From assembly GCA_009869945.1 (NCBI GenBank), contig WIXG01000012.1, positions 310,001 to 374,000 on the forward strand: 64,000 nt of DNA, in the 5' to 3' direction. The notes under the pieces were generated by a model, which worked only from the letters and a program-made list of their open reading frames with translations, was not told where the DNA came from and made no database searches. Positions within the stretch are counted from its first letter, which is position 1. Each line of letters begins with the position of its first letter. Below, one piece after another: positions 1 to 15,400 of this stretch. The stretch is from Mesaphorura yosii (lineage: Eukaryota > Arthropoda > Collembola > Poduromorpha > Tullbergiidae). A program made the position numbers and the translations under genes.

Positions 1-3000
1 CGCAATCGCTGCCTGTCAAATGTCAAATGTAATTCTGTGCCTGTTCTGTCTAATTATTATTTGCTAAGCCTCTCCTTTCATTTCAAGAACCAAGAGCCTG
101 TCTGGCAAGAGTTATAAGTGAAAGATTCCACCAATTCCTCCGCCTTGATCGTTAGTCGTGATAGCATTAAAAGTTAATGAAGGACGGCCATTACGAGATT
201 ATTCCATTACGAATCTAAGAGATGAGCATTATTAATGAGTGCTTCCAGCTCCCACCCGTGAAATAAACAGATTAATTATTGTTCCGGTATATAAATCGCA
301 CTTCAAGCCGTTGGACGACTCAGAATACAGCTACTGCATTGCCATTTACGTCAACCCACACACTTCTGGCCATTTACGTCGCTCGTTCCAAACGAGCCGC
401 ATCCAGTTACAAGTTTAGCTTACATCATGCTTTCAGTGAGTGACTGATAATGATAGCGAGTAGCGACCATCAATTTTCTCTTTCTTTCGTTGTTTCTCGG
501 AATATGGAATGCCTTTTTGCCTACTTTTCCATGTGTGTTCTTTTCCATATCAGAAGAGGAATCAAGTTTCGAGGTTTCTGCTCATTTTAGAAATATGATC
601 TTTCGAGCTTGCTTGGCATACCAAAATTGTGCAACATCTGCGTTTTATCGTGTTGCAATGTAGCACGTCAGGCACACATACGAATGAAGGTCATCTCTAA
701 GGGCTTTGAGCTCTGTCTTCTTTCTAGAACAGACTAAATATCTAATAAATCCTGTTAAGGCTTCTGCCTTTGATGAGTGACATTTTCTGGAATCCCAATC
801 GCAGAAGCGTCTGTCTAAATGTCTGACGTTCCAAGATAGAAAGACAGACTACAAAGAAACTGTGAGTCTCGGCTGCAAGCTTCTACAAGACTGGAAGAAC
901 GGAACGTGACTTTGATCTACAATTTAGGACAATTAAGAGCAGGGCTCGAGCTTATTTCAGTCACGGCCAGCGTGAGTGTCGGCACTCGGCACGGCACGGC
1001 AGAAAGACTAGAAGCGACGAAGAAAGGACAAACGACGATTACGGACTAAGGACAAACCTGGATAGATTCCATTCGGCGCTGACTGAGCCAATGCAGCTCG
1101 GAGGAGGAGTAGCAGTCCAAACCACAGCGATGGCATCGACATTTTGATAAGAACGCCGACTTGGTTTGGTTTGGTTAGTGCCTTGCTTCGTGAAAGGATT
1201 TCATGTAAGCGATGTCCGACAACCAATTAAAGTCTTCCAGCTCTTTCAGCGAAGCGAACTCTGCCTTTTCTCTTGTCTTGGAATTCTTGGAATATTTCCA
1301 CACAATAAATGCACTAATTTTGTATGGAATGTACTGCGTACGTGATCTGAATTGGTAATCAAGTCAAATTCTTCCCAGAGCTCAGTGAGCAGCAACAGCT
1401 TTCTCCCGATTCTCTAAACTTCTTTCTTCTTTACAAAATCTCATTAAATTCCTGGCTTGGCTACTTTCACTTAAGCACTCATGTCGTCGTCTTACAACTT
1501 AAGCCAAGTTCTACCAATCTCACATCTTCTGTCTACTTCAAAAATAGTTATTAAATGGATGGAATGTGTTGACTGGGTCCATAAAATAAACTGGGGTCTT
1601 GTTTACAGCCACTTTCCAGCGTAGCACAGTCACTCCCGAACTGATCTTTGCCCGTCCTTGTTTGTGTTTGTGGTTTGAAGGTATTGAAATGCAAACTGAA
1701 AGGTGAAAGCGATAGAAAATCAATGTCGTGGATCACAGAAGATAGAAATTGAATAAACACCGGACGACGACACTCAATCACAATCCAGCAATCACGGACA
1801 GCAGCAGTCGCAGAACCCGTGCACTGTAATTTGGTTCTGAATCTTCTGAAGCACTCAATTTCCTATTCCCTTTCACAAAAATAAAATAAATCTCCTTATG
1901 TTCAGTTGGGACACGACTTGCGAATCGCGAATCTTGTCTCTTGTGTGCCTCGCTTTCTTTCCCCGCACTACACTGGCCTGGCCTTTGTGACCGTGGTTCA
2001 CGTTCACAAAGACTTTCCCCGACGTTGCACTCTCTGTTCGGTGTATTCGCGTATTTGTATGGTGGATTTTCTCTCATTCAGCTCCAGCCTGCTGGCTCAG
2101 ACTCAAGTACCACCACCACCTTCTCGTTCTGGGCTGCTTTCCATTCGCCTATTCGCCATTCTTGCTGCTTGCTACATAGTAGAAAGTAGTAGAAGTAGAA
2201 TCAATACAACTTGCACTCGCACTCCCTGGCTTGGCTCCTATTCCGCCGAGTCTGTTCAGTTCGTTGTTGTTTCCAACTTTAATCAATTCTGATTTACGTC
2301 ATCAGCGAACCTTCGCCTGCCTCCGTCTGAACACGAAGAAGAACATGTTACACTCGCACTCGCTTAGCTTGGCCTGGCTTGGTAGCGTAGTTCGTATTTT
2401 CAGAGAAAATTACATTTTGCGAAAGCAAGCTCAACTCTTGCCGTGTTAACCCATTCAAAAGGTTTCTCCGCACTTGGCTCCTTTCTTGCCCGCCTGTCTC
2501 TAGTGCTTTTCGCGTTCTTCACGGCGCTGCACTGAACTGCCTCGGTATCAATGCAGATGATGATGACGATGATCGAATTCGAGTTCGAGTCGACCGGAGA
2601 TCATGGCACGACCAGAGAAGCGGCGGACCAGCGAGCCAGCACGCAATACAAGGGAAAATTGAATTGCAAACTTGGAATGCTCAATGCTCTTGGAACACCC
2701 TTCGCAATGGCAAATAGACGGACGAGGTTTTAACCAATTCGAAGCACACGCAAATGGCAGTGTCGAAACGAAAAACAAACCAAAGTATACTGTATTTACT
2801 TAAGCCTTATGGTAAAGCCAAGCCACTTGCGGTAGTTGGACTTGTTAGAATGACGACAAAGCAAGCAGCAGCGCAGAACATTTCTTCTGAGCCATTTAAT
2901 TCTGAAGTCTAAAACAACGACCAGGCCACGACAGGATATGAACAGAGTGCGACAAGACATATGCGACCTTATAGCTTACGCCACGCAAAACGCAATATAT

Positions 3001-6000
3001 CACAAGCTGGAACAGAGTTGGAACTTCTGCGGTCAGCATCACCGTCACCATTCGCTATACGGCCATAATAAGACATAATTAGGCATTAGCATTGAGTGCA
3101 CTTGCGTTGCGTCGCATTCCGTGCCTGATGGTAATGGAATTTTAGGAACGATGGCTTAGACGTTTTCATGAGCCTTGTAATGTTTTTCCAGCATATGGCA
3201 TGGAACACAGAATGAAATGGAATTGCAGAGCTCCGGTTCTGGGAGGGCAAGGCAAAGGCATACTCACAACGTCGAACGCCCACGTCACACTTCAATGCAA
3301 TGCAAAAGTAAAAGTGTGGATAAACGAATAGAAGACTGTTTTCGTTCTTCAGCTTAGCTTAACCACAATCGAGATTCCAGGCACGAAATTGCAATCGCAA
3401 TGGCTCATCGCTCATTTGCCTTGAGTTGTCATTACCATTACTTTACTTTGCGGGGACCAAGCGCAGCGCAGATTGCAAATCTCTATGAGTTCCAAGCCAA
3501 TTCAGATTAATGAATGGATGATAAACAGCGATAGAGAGCTAAAAATACGAGGCCATCATTAAAAGCGTTTATCAAGAACTGGTTTGGCTTGGCTGTGAGC
3601 TCGATTCCAGCAGTAAATTGCGTAGACACAAGCTCTGTTTCCAATTTTCAAGAATCTGGAAAGCTTTCAGGGCAGAGCGTGCGTGAGTTCCCGCATCTCA
3701 TTCGTTAGTGTAAGTATTCTCTGGAGCATTGAGCCCCGCGTCGAGCTTGAAAGCTGGAGTTCGAGGGAGGATTGAAAGAATTCATTTAATTAGAAAAGCA
3801 TATGGACAGAAATCAGAAATATAAACACTTGTAGAGCGTGCTCGTACTTGTAGGCGGTCGGATTAATGACACTTGTGCTTGTGCTCAATCTCCATTTCCA
3901 ATTCCAATTCCACGGGTCTCGCGAGCAGATTAGCAGCCACGACTACTCGCCTAAATTGGCATGCGATAATGCAATCTGAGATTGTGATTGTGTGGCTCAT
4001 TTTCGTTGCGTTGCTTGCAGTCTGTAATAACGAGAATTCGTGAATACTGGATTGGAATTCTATTTTTATGCCCCTCAGTCATAAATTCTTATCATTACAC
4101 GCCATAAATGATGCATGATGGAAAGCGGATTAAGTGCATATGGTCTTTTTTCAAGCTCCTACACGGAGTCTGAAGTCTAAGCCGTCTCTGGCATTTGACG
4201 TTGGGGTATTCAGAAAGCTTTCTCATTTATTTCGTAATTTAGACAGACATCGCGTCTCGCGCGGGTGGCGCGGATGAAGAATTAAAATTCGCTTTCACAA
4301 TAAAAATTGCATCCTCATTTTCATTACTTTCCGGGGCACAAAAGTACTTTCTTGTACTTTAAGATGGAAACCACCTTCATTTCAAGTGAATGCTTCTTGG
4401 AATCGGGATCGAATAGCATTTTAATGAGAAAGTTCGCCTGCTCCACTTCACCTTGTCTGCCTGAATAAATCATATCAAACGAATCAGGCTCCTACCTTTG
4501 TCGCTCCGTTCTGCCTTCTGCGGTTTTCTGTCGCATCTGAAGTGCTTTTGCTTTGTGACGCAGCGCAGATGCCCACACAGAAAGTTTTCGGTTTGGTTTC
4601 ACTGCCATACGCCATTGCCATCCTGCACTTCACTTCACCCTATCCGTCCATTTCTTTTCATTTGTGACAGTGACAGAAACTTCCAGCAACGCAGAGTGAC
4701 AGTACAACAGTGACAGCAGCAGCAACCATGATGCAAATTTCAATGCCAAACCGCAGAATGATGTTAAAAAATAAGACCACCAACGAATTTGCAAACTTGC
4801 AGATTTTAAAACTTGACAAATTTATTACTTGCCTTGCTTATATTCCATTATTATTGAATACAATACGCATACGCAATGCATTTCATTCCTGCCAAGTACA
4901 CGAAACACGAACGAGTTCCAGTATGTAATTAGCAATTAGTTAACGACCACATAAAATAATTTGTTTAACTAGAAATTGCTGACCCGGAGGCTGTAAAATC
5001 GGCCCATTTCACGAATTAGCGAAGCAGCTGGCCAGGCAGGCGGGCAGGGAACGAACGAATGCATAGCGAGCAGTACACAATATAATATAGAACATTAATT
5101 TGAAGCAATTCGGGTTAAATATTGGATACAGTATTGCTTAACTAAGAAACTAAAAGCTAAAGTATAGGTAAATTACACTAAAGTAAAATTAATTCGTATC
5201 GTTCTTAACTTAAAATGGGGTTTGGGTTTTGAATCCGCAGGATTTTCTCGGGCGCGTGAGATGAATTGATGAAGGCGATGACGGATGACGGAACGCAGTA
5301 GACTTGACGTGGCGGGCATAATTCATTAAAACATGATTACATAGATAGTTAAGTAGTACTGCGACTGGCTAAAATTTTAGTTAATTAGTCGAAAGTCGAG
5401 GGTAAAAGGTCAAAGACAGAATGAGAATGCATGCAAATACGCAACTGAAGTGCACGGAGCTATAAAAGGTCATGCGAAAATAGTTGACTTTCTGTGTCCG
5501 TATCGAGAATTTGAGTATTGCGGATAATTCGCTTGATGAAGATGAACTTTTTTGCAATAGGCACAAAATTACACTTAATTACCTGCGTTTGGGGCGTCAT
5601 ATTCATAGTGTAGCAGTATTTTGGGAGATTGGGCGTAGTTATTTACATTGTCATGAATCGAAGTCGGGACAACGCCTGCCTTGCCTTAGTAGTCAGGAAC
5701 TTTTCCCCCGTATTAATTGTCCCGCTTTATCTGATGCTAAATGTTAATTCTTAATTTCTATTCGACAATTAATTGAAATTCATTGACAATTGGGACGAAC
5801 ACGAACAGAGTGCTAAGAAGAAAACTTAACCACAAAGAAAATGCCTACGCATACACGTACGTTGGTGTACACAAAACTAATTTCTTCGTGTTTAATGCTC
5901 TAATTAACCAATATTTAGGATTCATTACTGCGCTAATTGCACACTAATCTAGCCAGACACATAATAGAACTAAATCACAACATTTTAGTACAACTGTAGA

Positions 6001-6449
6001 GTAGATTTACGTATAACGTACATTGAAGAAGCACTACGGACAAATTGTCGCCGCCACAGTCACCAGTGAACTCTCAACTCATACTGACACAATTAATTAA
6101 TTAATGGTTCATCCGGCCAACGATGCGCAACTCAATGAAGTCACAAACTGAAGTCCGAAGTACAAATACAATGCAATTCGCACAGGAAACGAAGCAGGTA
6201 CTTGACGTAAAGTGGTAATGACGAAGCTTTAGCTTAAGATAACGCAAATGTTCCACGTACGGTTCATGAATAGGCTCGAATTAATTCCGTCGTTATTGTT
6301 TTGTTCTTGGTTCACGATCTTGAGCATCTATAAATGTTGGCTTGTTGGTTGTAGATGTGAAGTTATGTGACAAATCGCAAATCGGTTGGGTGTCGAAGTG
6401 TTCATGGAGCACAAAAGCACTGACTTGACTTGCTGGGTAATTGTTGGCT
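1..6449. other. non-coding region downstream of Cip4
   Basis: No coding exon is supported here on either strand. The open frames are short, overlap each other on both strands, have skewed compositions and match no family I recognise. Part of this stretch just below 6450 must be the 3' UTR of the minus-strand Cip4 gene, but I could not pick a convincing polyadenylation signal. Small simple repeats occur, such as ATG-rich runs near 2551. No tRNA or rRNA was recognised. Confidence 0.6.
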
Positions 6450-9400
6450 TCAGCAGTTGGAGTAGAGTGATATACGCACGTAACTTGTCGGAACGAATCC
6501 TTCCTCCAAGGAATTTTGCCTCCGGACTCTCGTCCAACCGTCGCCTTGATCCAACTCAACCACGAACAGCTAGAACAAAGTGGCAATGTGTTTAGGTTAG
6601 CTTTGGGCTTCCAACTTTATAAGATACCGTGAAATCATTTACGGCGTAGTGAAGTGCTTACCTGTTCACGATCAGCCATCGGTATGCTTCCTTCTGACGT
6701 TGCTATTCAGATTAAAATAGCCAAAAATTAGTCTCACATCTCATCAATTTCGCAAATTCAGTCAAATTACTTACCTTCGAATGGGTACAACGCCTCACAG
6801 GTTCCAAGAACTGGGAGAGGGTCATGGTCGTAGAAATCTGCGTTATCCGCATCAATGTGCTCAAAGTCAGAGTCAGGCAAACTTGTGTGAGACGTGCTGA
6901 TTCCGGATTCGGGGCTGTTTGAGGACCTGTGCGCAGAAATTCGTTAGAACAGGACGAAATTCGAAATTGTGCCAGGGTAAAGAAATCCTACCCGTATCCG
7001 TGTGACGCAACTGGCGTGGTTGGACCTTTCTGATTGTTATTCTGACTTAAATCTGACGCACTTCGAGTTAAAGACTCATCAGAGCCACTGCTTCGATTCT
7101 GCGAGTTTCTTGTCCCATTCTGGTGATTCGCACTCAAGTAATTTGGTTGTTGAGGTGGTGGCATGTCAATTTCGTTCAGGTATGATTGATATTTCTGTGA
7201 TTCCATCTGCAGTTTCGACAATTTTTGTGTGCATTCTCGTAATTGGCCTTCGATGGCGGAGGGATCGCCCAATTGCGGATTTTGCTGGTAGACTGACTGC
7301 ATCTTTATCAGGCCGTCCCTGTTGAAATCGAATAATAATTAGTCTCCTCTGAAATCACAGATTCCTATGCCGTGAGTTTATGGACGTACTTTGCTGCGTT
7401 TTCTTGTTGCATCTTTGCAGCAATTTCGTCTATTTTTGCCTGCAATTTCTTTCTTCTTTGGTTTGGAGGAAGCTCTGCGTAATCATCTCTTCCGTCAGCT
7501 GAACCGGCGGGCTGGAATGTGAAAAAACGAATTAAGACACTTCGGAGACAATCTGGAATAAATAACTTGAGAATCGATGGCAGCTTGACTTGTCGAATGA
7601 CATCAAGTTTCACTTTCGATTCTATAATTGCCAGTCGGGCGTCTAATATCGTCTACTTGTTCTCATTTGCCCGCTTGTACTTCCGACTTTCAAGTGATAT
7701 AGCGAAAATTCGGTCCGTACCTTGTTGGTGCCAAATATTCCAAAAATGCCTGATCTCTTTTTCATCTTGGTAGACGTCAGAGTTCCTTTGTAAGTGAGGC
7801 TGTGGTTACTGTCAGCTCTGATTGTGTTGGCATGACCGTTCGTCTGGATCGGAGCTTGTTCTCCGCATTTAATGGCACTCAGGTCCTCAAACGGGAAATC
7901 TTCGGGAGGCAGGAAGCCCGACTTGAATCTTTCAATTACTTGTTGTGAGTCCTGTGGTGCGGTTAACAAGACAGGCAGAGCGTGTAATTTATTAGTTCCG
8001 AATAAAACGAAACATATTTCCATTTCAATTTGCGTATTCTTACCACATTCTCATCAATCTCGGATGCAGCACGCAGAATTCCTTCCAAGCACTTGTTAAT
8101 GATTGGGTAGACGCTTCTCTCGACTTCTGCAGCCTGCTTCATATTATTTCGCACGCAGCGGATTCGGTTTGCGTCCAAATCTTGCAAGCCTTGGAACACG
8201 GCAGGCATCGACGTTCGGTAGAACATATTCTGCATCTCGTTCGTCTTGTCCAACTGGAAACAGATTAAAAATTATTCATGAGCAAAAGAATTTCATTACG
8301 AAATTTCGTTGCAATTACGGCTTACCTGATTCGCATATTCCTTTTTGGAGTCTTCGCACTGTTGAGATTTATAGAGGGACTGAAGTCGCGTCTTTTCCAC
8401 TTCAGCTCGGGAGAGGTTGAGGTCTGCGTCGGCCCTTTGGAAGGTCTCGAGAGCTTTTTCTGACTCTTTGAAGGTCTTCTCATAGTTTTTCTTGGCACGG
8501 TCTAGACTGGCAATTTGATTCTGGAGGTTGGTCTGATACCGTACCCCGTCGGCCAGATTCTTCTTCTTGTCTTCCTTGTACTCTTTGACTCGCGCAAAAA
8601 TCTCTTTGATAACGCCAGCAGCGAGGGACTCTGCAATTACTTCGTGCTGGCCGGCCAAGTCATTCGTTTCATTGAGCATGTCTCGAAAACTCTTGCATGT
8701 TGTGAACCTGAACGGGAAGGGTGTGAAACATTGTATTCGCGTCATCGATAATTTTAGACGGCTCCGGTGACAAGACAAGACGCGACACTAGAAAGTGTTG
8801 ACATTTGAGCTGAATTCATCGCATTTAATCGAATCGAAGCAAGAAAAATTATGTGGAAACGCAAATAAACAAATTCAACGTCTTGTCTTGAGACCGTAAT
8901 TCTAAGTCGAAGCACAAAATTAATCTTGAGCACTTACTGAAAGTCTTCCTCTTCCTTTTTCTTTGGCTGATAAGTTTTGACAAGTTTCCTGTGAATGCAT
9001 AAAGTAAAATAGTGCATGAGCTTCGAACGAAGCGTGTTTTCGCTGGAAAGGGTTGACGGTTATCTTTAGAAATGTCACACATTCTTTGTACGATGGTTAA
9101 ATTTATGCCTTGCTTGGTTTAACAAAGAAATACTTTCAAGTCATCAGTGCTTCTTTTCTTCGCTTCTGCTCTTCAGAATGAACGCAGCCATGTGCTGGTA
9201 TCACATTTCAAGCAGGCGCATTACAGAAAACAGCCAGCGAAATTGGGTTCATTAGTTCATTCATTAAGCATGCACGCATTGCCATTTGTAACCCCATTGC
9301 CTTAGACATGGCTCAGTTCGCGCTCGCACGTGCATGTGTGCCGTGGCGTGGCTTATGTTAATAATTGCACATTTCATAATTCATAACTGAATCTGGTAGG

Positions 9401-12400
9401 CATCGGTAAATGAAAGCGAATAACGAACGCTGATTATTCTGAGTCATCAAGTTAATGGAGTTCGAGTGTCGAGTGCCGTTGGCATGTTTCAAGATAGTTT
9501 CATGTTAGCAAAGCATTGTAATTAGCATTAACATTACTTTAATGGTCCATTAAAGCGCTGACACCTAAACTGGGCCTGGGCGAAAGATAAACAGGAAAAG
9601 GCGCAGCAAAAGCAAAAATGATGGCCGGCCTGAAGTAGAAAAGAAACTAACAAGAAACACAGACACAAAAATTGTCAATAACTAAAATTATGGCTGGCAA
9701 ATGCCTGAAAATGTAAGTGACATTCGTTATTCTTTTTTCTAGCAAGATTTCCACGTACACACAAGAAGAGTGCACAAGATCGGCCTGACTGACAAAGTCC
9801 AACATTCAACTCAACATAAGTTAATTCTCGAGATAAGAGATGATATGGAATGAATTATGCGAATATAAATCAAGAAATTCATTAGTGCATCGTACAAAGA
9901 ATTCTGTTTGTGCTGCATAATCTCGCATGGGTAATTGGCTTACCGCAGCTTCCCCGCGTATTCAATCTCTATACTCGCTCGATCCCGCAGAAAGTGACCG
10001 TGTCGCTCCAAGAAGTCGATTCCCTTTTGTGTGTGTTGGACAACATTGTCGTACTGATCCTGTAACAGTTGAAATAAAACAAAAGGCCATTAATATCACT
10101 GCATGCCACATGATTCAAAGATTCATGACCATTTGTTTCTTCGCTGCGGTTTGTAATCGTAATTTCTCATTTCATTAAATAATCTGTGCAAATTCATCTT
10201 TCATCAACCGGTTCAGTTTCATTCATCAAACAAAGATCAGGCTGTGCCAAGAGAAAAGATTACAATTTGTGATCGGAGAGACCGACACGACGTGGCGATG
10301 AGTTTTTATGGGAGAGAGCCACAAAATCGCCATTTGTATTGCATTTATTGGCAAAGTATCTAATCTGGATGATTTCCAATCAATTTTTATTACCTACGAG
10401 CATGAACATTGACGTCGACAAATCGTGCCTGTCCTGTCCCTGTCATCTCTTCTCATCGCATCCGAGCTCTCTCCTCCTGCCATGATCTCAGGTGCAGCGG
10501 CAGACTGCATTTCATCATCCGCTCACACACGAAGCAGAGAATAGCAAGCAAGAATGAATGAATGAATGCACTTCCTTTTCCTCCTCCAACTCTTTCCTTT
10601 CCTGACATTTCAACATAATTCATCGCAGTACAAATAAATACAAAGGTACCAGTGCCAGCACACCTTTACTTCGTATTTGCAAGGCACGACTGTGATCTAA
10701 TTCTTGTGTTTGCTCTATTTAAGCCCTGAATTTACATACTCGCATAAGACCCTCGAATACTACAAATAAAAGAATTAGATTTGAGTAATGAGTTCCGAGA
10801 CCGAGCAATGCAGTACAAATATTTTTCAAATTCACACATGGGTGACTGCCGCTACGGCTGCGGCGCCATGCGTTGCGTGGATCCTGAATCCTAATTCAGA
10901 TTCAGAGTTTTGTTCTCCTTGCACGCAACACCTGGCAGGCCTGCCTGCTCAGGCTCAAATTCAGACCCACATCGTTAAAAATATCGTGTCAACGTCCAAA
11001 ACTCAAAACATATCCACAGGGCTCAGGAGACCAGTTCGGGTGCCGCATCGTCCGTTTTTATTCATTGTCATTAACACATTTCGCATCTTGCATTGCTAAT
11101 TAAATTCATTCATATTCCGTGCACATGTGCGTCCGCGTACGCCCGTCTTCATCTCATCTCATCTTCTTCACGTCCGTCCACGGAATTCAAATCGCTATTC
11201 GCATTTTACAGGTTTTATGGTTCTGGCCCAAGCTTCAGCAGTAGTAGCACAACACAACGGCAACTTGGTCGTCCTCGTCAGAAGTCAACACATTTGTGCC
11301 ACGCCACGTTTTATCTTTTGCCAAGTTTTCGGTCGAAGATTCCTGATTCCTCACACGCACGACGCACTCAAAAATGAAAATCTCATTTACGTTACAGCAC
11401 AGGTGCAAATGTCGCGCCCCGCGCGTGTGTACGCATAACGCATCTCTCAATGCCAATGCAATTAAAATGTGCACACCAAGTCGAGTCGACTCAAGCCAGT
11501 GATACGATAATGTCTTAACGCTTCCTGCCTCTTGAGCCTGAAATTAACGATATGTAAGCGTATTTTGAATTTTTAGCCACACGCAGGCCCACAAGCACAG
11601 TTAGCGTAAGAGTCTATTTAATGAGAGAAAGGAAAGGAAGGAGATTTGCAAGTGTGATTTTCGACAAAAGGAAGCCAAAAATCTTTCAAAAATGTAAAAA
11701 ACGGAATGCAAGCTCACGAAAAGGCAAAAGCCAAGAAGAAATCTCGCCTGCCTGCCTTTGAATCTGTCGCGTATCGCGTTATTTTTGTTTACATGATTTG
11801 CAATTGCCATTTGCTGTAATTACACTGCACTGAAGAGTAGCTGTAAATAATTCTCGGGACCAGTTTCATTCGCAGTCAAATCAATTTCGTACTTGGAATG
11901 CGTTCGTCAATCGTAAATAAAATCGATGGTCTTAATTCCGTGTCCGTCCGATTGCGTACTAACGTACTCAATCCGCGGTCTGACAAGGCAATGGAAATGA
12001 ATCATCAGAAAGTAGAATGCTATTTGAGTGTATGTTTATCACCTCTTAAATGATGCTAATTAGCATATTTATTCGGCCTTTTCAATGTTTCAGTCGCTGT
12101 CGCTAATTAAATACAGAAATCGTCGCTCGCATCACTATCGTCATTCCCAATACACATTGCTCAGAGCCTGAAATTCGCCGTGGCTGTGGCCCGTTGTAGT
12201 TTTATGCTCGACGCACGACGATTCTCATTCAGGCAGGATTTCAGTTAATCACTTAGCGGTATATCAGCCTTGGATGGAAAGGTGTGCCAAATTGACTGCC
12301 TTTTTGTCTGATTGCCTAGCAATTCATAATTCACGGCCACAACGTCTTCTGGTCAACAGAACTCGACTTCGACTTGGACGGACTTGGCCCCGAAACTTGT

Positions 12401-15400
12401 TTCTAGCCAATGTTGATGTTATGCATGAATACGTATTATTTTATTATGATGAGAGTAGCAGCGAGTCGATCGATTCATTACCACAACCTCGTTTGGCATT
12501 GCCTGCCTCGCCGGTCGGTGCCAATTCACGTAATAAAACAGTACAGTGATAATTTTTATGCGAGCAGCACGAAGAATACAAAATGACGAAGACGACGAGT
12601 TTACGGTCATTTTATCAACCTGTTATTTTATTGCGTACTTCGCTGGGAAATGAAATAACAAATCATTTCTAATCTCATGTCGTTAGTCATCTGGTCGTCT
12701 CTCAAGATTCATGTGAAATGCTGAAATGCAAGTGCCATGCACATGCGAGATCGAGACTTCTGGTAATCTTCCCTTTTGCATGCAAAGCAGCAGCAGCAGC
12801 AGGCTGCCTCAGCGGAGTAATTCATTAACAGTTTGTAAACACATTGTCCTAAGTGTTGTTGACAAGCGACAAGATGCGCAGATAAATGAAATTAAGGGAA
12901 AGCCAACTAACTCGTGTCGTCTTCTCCGAACGCTGTACTAATAAATTATGATAAAGACCTTCAGAATCGCGAATATGCGAAGATTCTTTCCTGTACTTCA
13001 GAAATTAGCTTCCAAGGCGCAAGCTCAGCATTCCGGCACGGCAAGGGAGTATTTCACTGTCATTGTCACCATCGCCCGACGCGAGCCAAGATTGTCTTGT
13101 CTGGCTAGCCAAACTACTTATCTTCAGCTAATCTTATCTCAAATGCTCACAAATGTGTACCGCGTGTTGCTCCGTGTTCACACTGCAAAATTAGTTTAAA
13201 GTTTCTTACCCGTCGGGCGACCGACCAAATAACCAACTTTCTGTCCTAAAGTGCAGTAGAAAAGAGAGATTTACTAATTTTCGTCAAGCAGTACAAAAAT
13301 AAGCTTTTCGCCACGCCAAATAGCCAAGTAATGTGATTACGAGCACGACGAAAAGCAAGCAGCGATTTCTACTGAGCTGTTACTGCCACTTAATACTACT
13401 TAATGCTTACTCCTTTAAATGGATAATAATGGATTCGTGATCTTAATTCTGGGTGCGTTGCGTTGACTGATGCATTGGTCATGCTTATGCTTCTTATTTT
13501 TATACGACAGAAAGACTTTAAAAAGCGGTGCCGTGTGCAAAAACGTCTCAATTAAAATCACATCAGGTTCTGCAACCGGGATTAAAACTTCCAGGATGTC
13601 CATCCTTTGACATTAACTGGTGAGCCTCGTCCTTCCCGTCCTGCATTCTGACTCCCTAGAAATTCTTCGTGTTCGCATATTTCCACTACAAATTAGACCC
13701 ACAGCTCAGACTCGAACTACCTTCGCCTCGATTTTTAAACCAGTTCGCAGCACGCAACTCGCAAATGTCAAACTTATTTTCATGGTTTAAATAATTTAAT
13801 AATTTAATTATCTCAATTTAAATAATCTCGCTCTAATAACAGGCTGTGGGGATCAAGCTCTATGGCAAATTGTTATTATTCTGTCTAAAACAATCCGGGC
13901 GATGGCGATTATTTCATTGCATTTGGCAGGCGAATGAAAAATCACGCCTCGGTGAGAGCGATCATCGCGTCCCACGTTACGAACCTGAAATTTTGGTTCT
14001 GATGAGCAAATTTACAACTGCGTCTGGGTAATTGTGGCCAAAGTAGGCTAGGCTTATGACACTGAGGCTAAGTACTGGCTTGGCTTGGTCGAGTCTTGCA
14101 TCTGATTTTAGCCGAGCAGATGCGGAATGAATGAAAACAATTGAGTGTCACATCACGTTTGTTGTTTTTTGTAATTTATTTAGTGCGGAGCATTCGCGTC
14201 TGCGTTGTAAAAGGCAAATGCTCGGAATCTCACGACGAAGAACAAGTTGAGAAAACTTGAACTTGATTCTCGAGCCTGCACAAAGCAAAGAAGGAGAATG
14301 GCAGAAATGCAAATAAATAATGCTTTGGCATCAAGATTCGCATTGCAATTTACATAAACTCATCTTCATTTCGCGACGTTCGAGTTCGTCGTTACTCGTT
14401 GGATTTGTTCCACTTGTCCCGAAGACACGTATTTAATTTAATGTACTCACCAGCACAGCAGCGGCAGGACTCATCAGGCGTCAACGTCAACAGCGGTTTT
14501 ACAATTCTTAGCTTAGCTGAGTTCTGGCGGGGCTTTGTTAATGAAAACGTAATAACAGCCATAAAACATAAAACAAGGACACAATGCAACGCATCTTCTT
14601 CAAAGCATGCGAATTCTTTCTTTTCTCCGTATTCCGCCTTGTGAATTGTGAACAACAAAAATCGCGAAACGCGAACCTCCTGCAGGCTTTATTAAGAATG
14701 CCAAATATGTGCTTGTATTTGTCATCAGAGACAAACACAACAATAACAACATTAACATTTTATATCTTTCGTTACCATTTCAAGGCAAGAGCAACTCAGC
14801 AAACTGAAGATGAAGGAATGCTGAGAAACCAGATCTTCACTTATGTAGCTTGGGCTTATCAGAGTCACAGCTCGTTTCCGTTACTCACAGGAATTTGTCA
14901 ACCGAACGCGAAAGGCGAATGTGAATAAGAATACAAGGATTTTGAGCTCAGTTACGATTAATTTTTGCGTTTCATTGCAGACACAGACGCTGCACGCAGA
15001 TTGCATAATGAAATCATAATCCATTGCATGTTGTCGTCGCTCGAGATCCAATCTTGTGCACTGCAATTGCATTGTACTTAAACTGGGTTAAAACCACAGT
15101 GCCAGCATGGCAAGCGATTAAGGATCAAGTGACCATATCAATCAATTATCAGTGGACTGGTTTTTATTTTCTTTCTTCTACTGCACTGCACTGAATTGAA
15201 CACTGTAAATTAAGAACGTGATAGAGTATAGAATATGCAAAACATGAAAATGTATGTGTGTTTTTGTGGGATCACGTTATATAATTGATTTGCCCAAGGC
15301 CACAGTCAACGTGCAATGCAGAAACGATAAGACAGACAAGACGAGATCACAAAAAACTAATATCACAAACAGATAACATTCATAATTCTCGTACACAGCT

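Noticed and set aside
1906-2292. 128-codon open frame in the left non-coding region
   Set aside because: It has a biased, low-information composition, overlaps other frames on both strands and shows no domain or splice support.
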